Below are positions 58,092 through 64,000 of a stretch of 64,000 nucleotides of DNA, piece by piece. The DNA lies in NCBI GenBank assembly GCA_029718625.1, contig CM056381.1, positions 51,082,157-51,146,156 on the forward strand, given 5' to 3'. A program made the position numbers and the translations under genes. Below the pieces are notes generated by a model. The model was not told the origin of the DNA. It worked only from the letters and a program-made list of their open reading frames with translations, and did no database searches. Every line of letters starts with the position of its first letter. Positions within the stretch are counted from its first letter, which is position 1. The stretch comes from Synaphobranchus kaupii. Taxonomy: Eukaryota > Chordata > Actinopteri > Anguilliformes > Synaphobranchidae.

Positions 58092-58993
58092 GTATTGCTA
58101 TATCCATCCCAATTAAAGGCCTGAAGAACACCAAGATGACAACCTTCAACAGCCACCATACCTGTCTGCTGAAGCCTGACTGCTTCAGGGAGTTCATCCT
58201 GTTTGGCTCCATGGCAGCCTTCTTTGTTCCGCTGACCATCATGATGGTGATATACCTGCTAACGATCCAGGTACTGCGGAAGAAAGTGTACCTGCTCAAG
58301 TTCAGAGCATCACAGCACTTTGGCACGTCCACTGTATCCACCATCTTCCAGAGGGAGCTGCCTACCATCTCCTCACCAGAGATGGCGGACATGCTGGACG
58401 TCCCCAACAAGGACCAGGTCAAGGGTCACATCGACCCCATCACGATGGAGGAGGTCCCTGTCCGCAAGATGTCCACCTTGGGTAGGAAGTCCATGCAGAA
58501 CCTCAGCAATGAGCAGCGCGCCTCCAAGGTCTTGGGCATCGTCTTCCTCCTTTTCGTGGTCATGTGGTGCCCCTTCTTCATCACCAACGTGATCTCTGCG
58601 GCCTGCAGGAGCTGTGATGGGCAGATTGTGGGCAACCTGATGGAGATATTTGTCTGGGTGGGCTACGTGTCCTCAGGGATCAACCCTCTGGTCTACACCC
58701 TCTTCAACAAGACCTTCCGGAAGGCTTTCATCCGCTATATCACCTGCAACTTCAGCGAGACACGTTCACCCCCCAGAGCATCTCCCAGGAACCTGACTCG
58801 GATATCTTTCCGCTCCTCCGTCACCCGGAACTCCAAGCTCTTCGTGAAGCATGGGATGAGTAATGGGGGGTACCAGAGTCCTCTGTGTCTGCGGGCTACG
58901 CCCACCCAGGCTTCCACCAGCCTTCTATTGGACACGCTGCTCCTCACACAAAACGAGGACAGCAAACACCAGGAGCAGATCAGCTATGTGTAG
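58092..58993 (+). CDS. htr2b: Serotonin receptor 2B, coding exon 3
   Basis: 902 bases; it completes the split Gly codon and reads 299 residues to TAG at 58991-58993. Segments: end of TM4 (IAISIPIKGL), ECL2 with C227, TM5 (about 238-260), a long ICL3 with TVSTIFQRELPTISSPE and KSMQNLSNEQRASKVLGI, TM6 with WCPFFITN (W361), TM7 with NPLVY (400-404), helix 8 with C421 as a probable palmitoylation site, and a C-terminus ending ISYV, a PDZ-ligand form. The ICL3 block, LLLDTLLLT near the end and the -SYV tail separate it from 5-HT2A (-SCV) and 5-HT2C (-SSV), so 5-HT2B is the specific call. The whole protein would be about 502 residues against 481 in human. Confidence 0.97.
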
Positions 58994-59300
58994 AAAAAAT
59001 AATTCTGAAGAGTTCCCTTGAACAGGCTGGTTTTCAAGCAGCTTGTCCATGCATGACTTTAGCTGTGGGCTTTGGTAGGACAGCACTAAGGAGAACTGGC
59101 CTGTGCCATGTGAACCACACAGTCCCACTTCACAGACAGTGACCAGTGACTAGGATATATACCAGGATATATATTTCCTATTTCCCCTTTCCTCCCCTTT
59201 CTGTTCTGTAAAGCGTCTTTGTGACAGTCATCTGTGAAAAGCGCTATATAAATAAAATTGAATTGAATATACTGGGTACCTGTATGAGACTTGTCTGCTG
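58994..59300 (+). other. htr2b: Proximal 3' UTR of htr2b with L2-type tail
   Basis: Non-coding sequence after the stop. At about 59196-59268 lies GTAAAGCGTCTTTGTGACAG, GCGCTATATAAATAAAATTG and an ATTGAATTGA repeat, the common 3' tail of fish L2-type LINEs. It brings an AATAAA at 59251-59256. Confidence 0.65.
59251..59256 (+). promoter_or_regulatory. Candidate htr2b polyadenylation signal inside an L2 tail
   Basis: AATAAA 258 bases after the htr2b stop codon, within the L2-type tail. Another AATAAA lies near 59755. Use by the gene is inference. Confidence 0.35.
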
Positions 59301-60094
59301 CGCACATTTCACTAGAGGGGTGTGGAAGCAGTTAACAAAGAGTGACTGGCTTTGAAGGGCAACCTCCACACATTCCTAATAATTGTCATTTTAGCACACT
59401 GGTGTGCTGAATGCAAGTAAGAAATAACATGCAAAATGTGATGGCCTGCATAATTGCGATCTCTTGTTGACCACAGATGGTTCTAGAGAAATTGATGGAA
59501 TAAAGCTACATTTGTAGGTACAATGATAACACTGCAACTGGATTCATTCACTTTCAATGTTCATTTGATTCTCTAATGGGATGGTCGCATGGCACATACA
59601 TGTCCTTACTGATAATCATCAACCTCTGAAAAATACTGTTGGGAAAAGGACATGTCAGACCCTTCGGTGAGTTACAGCAATTCCTGTAAGTTTTAGAATT
59701 CCATTTCATTCCATAAAACATACCTGCAAACCAAATGTATATGGTGACTTCACTAATAAAATTTTAATGATGACAAATTCATAAGAGTCCCAGAATACAC
59801 ATCCCTGTGTTGACAATCACACATTTGGTGCAGGTTTCCATTTTGAAGAGCAGGCTACATCTGATTAATCCCCCAATCACTACAAAATTGTACTATGCGA
59901 ACAGAGTATTTATTAGCTTCCCATTTAATTTAACTCATGGTCATCTTCATCTGGAGGATTTACAGGGCCTCAGTGATGAACCATTGCCAAACACAGGCAG
60001 GCTCCTTATTATCAGCACGACATAAATTCACAAAGCAAAAGCATTGGAGAAACAGCAGATACGCTTGTTTCCAAACACATTCTCAGGAAGAAAC
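59301..60094. other. Downstream of htr2b, no gene seen
   Basis: AT-rich; could include distal 3' UTR. No further coding exon recognised. Confidence 0.45.
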
Positions 60095-60232
60095 AATGGG
60101 CCTCATTGACCAACCATTCTATGAACAAATTTGTTCTTAACACTTTCTTTAAAACGTTTTTATGAACATTCTGGCATTCACAAATGTTTTCTTACTTGGG
60201 ATTTTTTTTAACTTGTGTAGAACATCAGTAAA
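60095..60232. repeat. Degenerate repeat beginning GGGCCTCATTGACC
   Basis: Start and internal words (GGCATTCACAAA, AACAAATTTGTTC) resemble the repeat at 12227-12404. Family unknown. Confidence 0.35.
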
Positions 60233-60239
60233 TCCCGAA

Positions 60240-60330
60240 ATTAGGAGTGTAATGATTCTCCAAATCCACGGTTCGGTTCAGACCTCGATTTTTGAACCAC
60301 GGTTCGGTTCATACCTCGGTTTTTTTTTGT
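60240..60330 (+). mobile_element. hAT-type terminal fragment (CACGGTTCGGTTC)
   Basis: GTGTAATGATTCTCCAAATC followed by two copies of CACGGTTCGGTTCA resembles the subterminal region of a widespread fish hAT family. No matching right end found. Confidence 0.4.
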
Positions 60331-60370
60331 TTTGTTTGTGTAATGTGTACTATTTACAAAATATACAGCT

Positions 60371-60840
60371 CAGGGTTTTTCTTACATAGTAAATTATTTG
60401 GCGGCCGCCAAAATGATTTCACGGACCGCCAAAGGGAAATCGCGACCACCAAAATTACAATAATTGACAAAACGGCAAATAAAATCATATCCGAATGATT
60501 TTTTGTGTGCAATATGGTCTTTCAGCCAGCGGATGGCGATATATACTGTACTAGTCACCTTCAATATGTCAGTACTAGGAGATGAGACTGTAGCCTATAG
60601 AAATGCGGTTCAGCTATTCTGTGGCAGAGTGCGCGGGCAGCGAGTTGGATGGAACACGCTCCAATTTTGAATTAGGCTACCTTTGAAGCCCTAACTTCTG
60701 AAAAGGTAAAAGCTTTAACCCGATCCACGTTGGCGCCCCATAACTATAGTGGTAGACTTATCGGTCCCAATTAGCCTACAGTAGCCTATTCATGTTTGTC
60801 TTAAATTATAAAATAGGCTACAGCTTTAAGAAAACCCCAG
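60371..60840. mobile_element. Possible hAT-like remnant
   Basis: The left end CAGGGTTTTTCTTAC and right end TTTAAGAAAACCCCAG are imperfect inverted repeats. The left subterminal part has repeated GGCGGCCGCCAAA/GACCGCCAAAG words. Flanking 8-mers do not match, so the boundaries are tentative. Confidence 0.4.
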
Positions 60841-61534
60841 GATTGATAGGCCTACTACAGTGCAATAAAATCAGCGGGTGCTGTTAATAGCCCAAAGCGC
60901 TTATGACCCTTGTCTTGCCACAGCCACAGACTGTAAAATGCATTGTTTACAAGAAAGTCATGTTCAGATATAGCTAGAAACAATAATATTTTTTTAAAAC
61001 GTTGTAAAAATAGGCCTACGCATTCGGCGTTTTCCATTGCTTACTGTAGGCTACTATAGGCTACAGTAGGCTACCTGATGCACTTTCGGTTTAGAAGACA
61101 CCTCATTTTTTTCCTCCAAAATCTCTTGTAGCTATAAATATGTTAATGAAACCAAATATCTTACCTGTAGGCACTGGCGGTTGAAAACGTCGCGCTTAAG
61201 TGCCCTCTTGAGTGGCGAAAACGAGAGTATGTGCCCTATTGGCTGCCCTTCACATAGGAAATCATAGCAAGAAAATACAATAACATGCCTTAATGAGTGC
61301 TCTATTAGTGGATAAAATATGATGCAGTGCCCTATTGGTGCCCTTCCAATTGTCTAAACTTGACAATCCCTATGGATGCCCTTCCAAAGGTAAACAGTGC
61401 CGTGATAAAGTGCCCTCTATGCTGCCACTACGTAACAGTGTCACAAAGGGTGTCCTTTCCAGTTGAGAAAATGGGATGCAGTGCTGTATATAGGGTATCC
61501 TTACATGCGTGAAAATGTTGGAAGGTTTCCTAAT
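60841..61534. other. Intergenic sequence with GTGCCCT-type repeats
   Basis: Degenerate direct repetition of units such as GTGCCCTATTGG and TGCCCTTCCAA (61200-61480, and again near 62010-62060) suggests a decayed minisatellite, into which the LINE at 61535 was inserted. No gene. Confidence 0.45.
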
Positions 61535-62005
61535 TTTTTATTTTTTATTTTTTATTTAACCTTTATTTATACAGGTAATCTCATTGAGACATGGGGTCTC
61601 ATTTCAAGAGAGACCTGGTCAGACAATAGCAGCAATACACACAAAGTTACAGACAGAGAGTGGGCTGATGCGTTCATATACAGAACATCCCCATAATCCA
61701 GGAGAGGCAAGAAGCCGTTTCCTGGCGTTAAAAGAAAAACAGGATTTGTTCCTAAAAAAGAAGCCCAATTTTAACTTCAGTTTCTTTAAAAGATGATCAA
61801 TATGAAACTTAAAAGAAAGACTCTCATCAATTGTGATGCCTAAATATTTGTAGGTGGTCACAGTCTCAATAGGAGTACCTTGTAGAGACATGATGCAAGG
61901 AAGAACCGTTGGCACCTTCTTTTTGCCGGGAAAGAACATGGCCTTGGTTTTGTCTGCATTTAACACCAGTCTAAGGTGGAACAGGTGCGACTGAATAGTG
62001 TCAAA
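61535..62005 (-). mobile_element. LINE ORF2 C-terminal fragment and 3' tail
   Basis: On the minus strand the sequence reads LFHLRLVLNADKTKAMFFPG, then TYKYLGITIDESLSFKFHI and LKLGFFFRNKSC, i.e. RT motif 7 and thumb of a non-LTR retrotransposon. It is followed by a 3' end with TAAATAAAGGTTAAATAAAA. It is 5'-truncated, as is usual. The reading frame is open from 61966 to 61619 but lacks the catalytic core. Confidence 0.8.
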
Positions 62006-62574
62006 TGGATGCCCCTCCAGTGGAGAAAATGTGATGTGATGCCATACAATAGGTGCCCTTGAAGGATCCAGATTCTACTGAAATATGCTAATTGGATTTT
62101 TACTAATTAATTGATATATTAATTAATGTCCACTTTATGGCCTGTAGTTCATTTCAATGCAGAGTGGAAGGCTTCATTTTAAGAGGGCTTGTTTTGCATT
62201 TCCCTCTTGCTGAGCTGGAGTGGCCCAGGGTCAAGCAGATAAGGCAGCCATGTTTAGCATTCCAGTCTGGCTATGTCTGTATAAACAATTGACAGTGGAA
62301 ATAGCCATCCACTCTAATTATTATAGGGGTTTTATCATGTGACTGGGGAGAACGATTTAGGTTGTCATAGAAACATAGAAGTGCTTTTAATGTGTTGATT
62401 GGTCAATATATGTAAACCGTTTAATGATTGGCAGACGAGTGGTCACTTTCGATACGTCCTATGGGCGTCATTTGCACTATAACCGTTCGATCTGTAAACA
62501 AGCCCTGCCTTGTCCTGCTCTTCTGCTCTCTGCTCTGCTCTTCTATGCTCTAATGATTTGCTATATTCCTGAGA
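62006..62574. other. Intergenic sequence, no gene seen
   Basis: Includes a TCTGCTC-type short repeat (62515-62550). No gene recognised. Confidence 0.45.
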
Positions 62575-63011
62575 CAGGTGTGTGCGGGTTGGACCCGTAA
62601 TGCACGACTCAGAACACGGACGTAATAATAAATGCCCGCAAGGGCTTTATTATGGGGAAATCCAAAAAACGTAGTCACACAAGCAAAGTTCATCCACAGA
62701 AAATCCAGCCAAAAAACCAAAGTATAGTACCGAGGGAGAAGGCAGTCTCGGAATCGGTACACCATGCACAAGTTCAGTAACCAGAGTAGCTGTCAGCGGA
62801 GCAGAAGTACAATACAGGGGTTAAGCAGAGTTCGTAGGTAGTGGGACGTTGCAGGAGTCAGACCGAAGTCCTATCCGCGGGGCAGAGGTACAAACAGACA
62901 GCAGGCAAAACTCGTGGTCAAAAAACAGGCAGTAGAAATGGTAGGCAGGCAGTAACGATGGTCAGTAAACAGGCTTGGATCTATAACAAAAGTCAGACAA
63001 TGGATAACGCT
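62575..63011. repeat. Unclassified repeat-like tract
   Basis: Purine-rich sequence with recurring GGCAGGCAGTA, AAACAGGCAG and GGTCAGTAAACAGGC words just upstream of a Tc1 element. It may be the untranslated part of a retroelement, but no diagnostic end or domain is present. Confidence 0.3.
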
Positions 63012-64000
63012 CAAAAGTGAAGTAAACTCCTCAAAAAAAGTTTGGAAACGTTATTTCGGTCGATTATTCCTCCCCTTTAATAATACCAATTGGTATTGTA
63101 TTTTATATAGTTGGAAAGCCTGATTAGTCACCTTTACAACGAGGTACAAGTTGTAAGGATCATGCATTCGTGGAATGAGCAACACAGCTAACCGTGTGGG
63201 TAGCGGCCCAAAAAAAATGTGCCAAAATCCCCTGCAATATTCTTCTGTTGGTATTCACTCTCGTTTTGAGCTTCAAGTGCTGGCAGGTGTGTGACTGGCA
63301 CCTGATTGGCACCTAATTGACAGCACTTGTGTGCATGGGTCCTGCAACTTTGTTGAGTTTGTGTGTGCTCCAAGCATAAACATGCCACGTTTGTCCCTTC
63401 AGGATAAGGCCCGTGCAATAGGGCAAGTGGAAGCTGGTGTTCCGGTACGCAGAGTGGCAGCATTATTTGGTGTCAGCCCTGGTACCATTTCCAAACTTAG
63501 GACCAAGTTCCGTGAGACTGGTGAAGTCAAAGACAGACCACGAAGTGGCCGTCCCAGGAAGACAACACCCCAAGAAGACCGGTTCCTCACCCTTGCTTCA
63601 CTGAGGAACCGTAGGCTTTCTTCCAGAGATTTACAGGCAAGATTTGCACAACGGTACCACAGACAGATCTCTGATCAGACGGTGAGGAGCAGACTGCACA
63701 TGGCCGGTCTTCGTGCTTATAAGGCTGCCCTTCATCGTCAGGCCCGTTTGCGCTGGTGTCAACAGCACCGACAGTGGAACCTAAGAATGTGGGGCAACGT
63801 CATGTTCAGTGATGAATCAAGGTTCTGTCTGCGGAAGCTGGATGGCAGGATCAAAGTATGGAGACGGCGTGGAGAACGCTATGCAGATTGCTGCACAGAT
63901 CGCGTGACACCTTTCAATGGGGGCAGTGTCATGGTGTGGGGCGGTATCTCTCTCACAGGCAAAACAGAACTTGTCATCATTGAAGGCAATCTCAATGCAG
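63012..64000 (+). mobile_element. Tc1-like transposon, left part (continues beyond window)
   Basis: Contains CTCCTCAAAAAAAGTTTGGA, a left-end sequence common to a fish Tc1 subfamily, about 350 bp of leader, and then an uninterrupted transposase frame. The exact first base is not certain, because TA occurs at 63023-63024 as well as elsewhere nearby. The right end lies outside the window. Confidence 0.75.
63382..64000 (+). CDS. Tc1-like transposase, N-terminal 206 residues (runs off edge)
   Basis: The frame is open from ATG at 63382 to the last base, 206 codons, against about 340 for the family. Domains: first helix-turn-helix (about residues 9-48, GVPVRRVAALFGVSPGTI), the GRPR minor-groove motif (56-59), second helix-turn-helix (about 65-115, LSSRDLQARF to TVRSRLHMAGL), and the start of the DDE domain with the first catalytic Asp D144 in VMFSDESRF and VMVWGGIS (183-190). 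The second Asp and the Glu would lie beyond the window. No stop or frameshift is seen, unlike every other transposase remnant here. The minus-strand frames over this region are shadows. It would cut and paste its own element via terminal repeats in the nucleus. Confidence 0.9.
   Translation, partial: MPRLSLQDKARAIGQVEAGVPVRRVAALFGVSPGTISKLRTKFRETGEVKDRPRSGRPRKTTPQEDRFLTLASLRNRRLSSRDLQARFAQRYHRQISDQTVRSRLHMAGLRAYKAALHRQARLRWCQQHRQWNLRMWGNVMFSDESRFCLRKLDGRIKVWRRRGERYADCCTDRVTPFNGGSVMVWGGISLTGKTELVIIEGNLNA

Noticed and set aside
58027..58965. Additional frames overlapping htr2b exon 3 (minus strand and alternative plus frame)
   Set aside because: Shadows of the GC-rich receptor exon; only the receptor frame carries conserved motifs.

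Overview
The window looks like a repeat-rich stretch of a ray-finned (teleost-type) fish nuclear genome. The reasons are: one clearly recognisable vertebrate gene split by GT-AG introns; several kinds of fish-typical Tc1-like DNA transposons, including an end of the Sleeping Beauty/salmonid type; hAT-like miniature elements; a Ty3/gypsy family with roughly 2-kb LTRs; and L2/CR1/RTE-like LINE tails. There is no bacterial gene organisation, CRISPR array or rRNA.

Layout. Positions 1-4.8 kb hold what looks like the last coding exon of an unidentified plus-strand gene (815-918) and a long AT-rich 3' UTR-like tract, into which an internally deleted Tc1 element (1678-2745) has inserted. From 4.8 to 12.7 kb I see no gene. 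From 12.8 to 15.5 kb there is a 1.1-kb palindromic Tc1-type foldback element, a Sleeping Beauty-like end and another copy of the palindrome core. From 17.2 to 21.6 kb lies a decayed Ty3/gypsy retrotransposon (LTR, gag, reverse transcriptase and RNase H remnants). From 24.1 to 29.7 kb there are three copies of one large unclassified element, A and B forward and C reversed, with internal sub-repeats and tRNA-like modules. From 31 to 41 kb the sequence is a patchwork of foldback copies, L2 remnants, tandem gypsy-family LTRs and MITEs.

From 43.5 to 59.3 kb lies the one recognisable gene, the serotonin receptor 2B gene htr2b on the plus strand. It has three coding exons (45851-46257, 48643-48843, 58092-58993) predicting about 502 residues, but exon 1 as given carries one extra T that breaks the frame at the start of TM2. 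Intron 1 holds a TTAA-flanked inverted-repeat element. Intron 2 (9.2 kb) is mostly transposon: a non-autonomous LTR element with perfect 5-bp target duplications (50168-54827) and a hAT-like element (55151-57709). From 59.3 kb to the end come LINE and hAT remnants and then the open 5' two-thirds of a Tc1 transposase (63382 to the edge).

The strongest unusual pattern is a palindromic core present four times, each copy next to ends that look like different Tc1/mariner families, with the last codons of a Tc1-type transposase preserved at its outer edge. The three-copy A/B/C element with tRNA-like modules is the second structure worth classifying. All calls come from reading the sequence; no database search was run.
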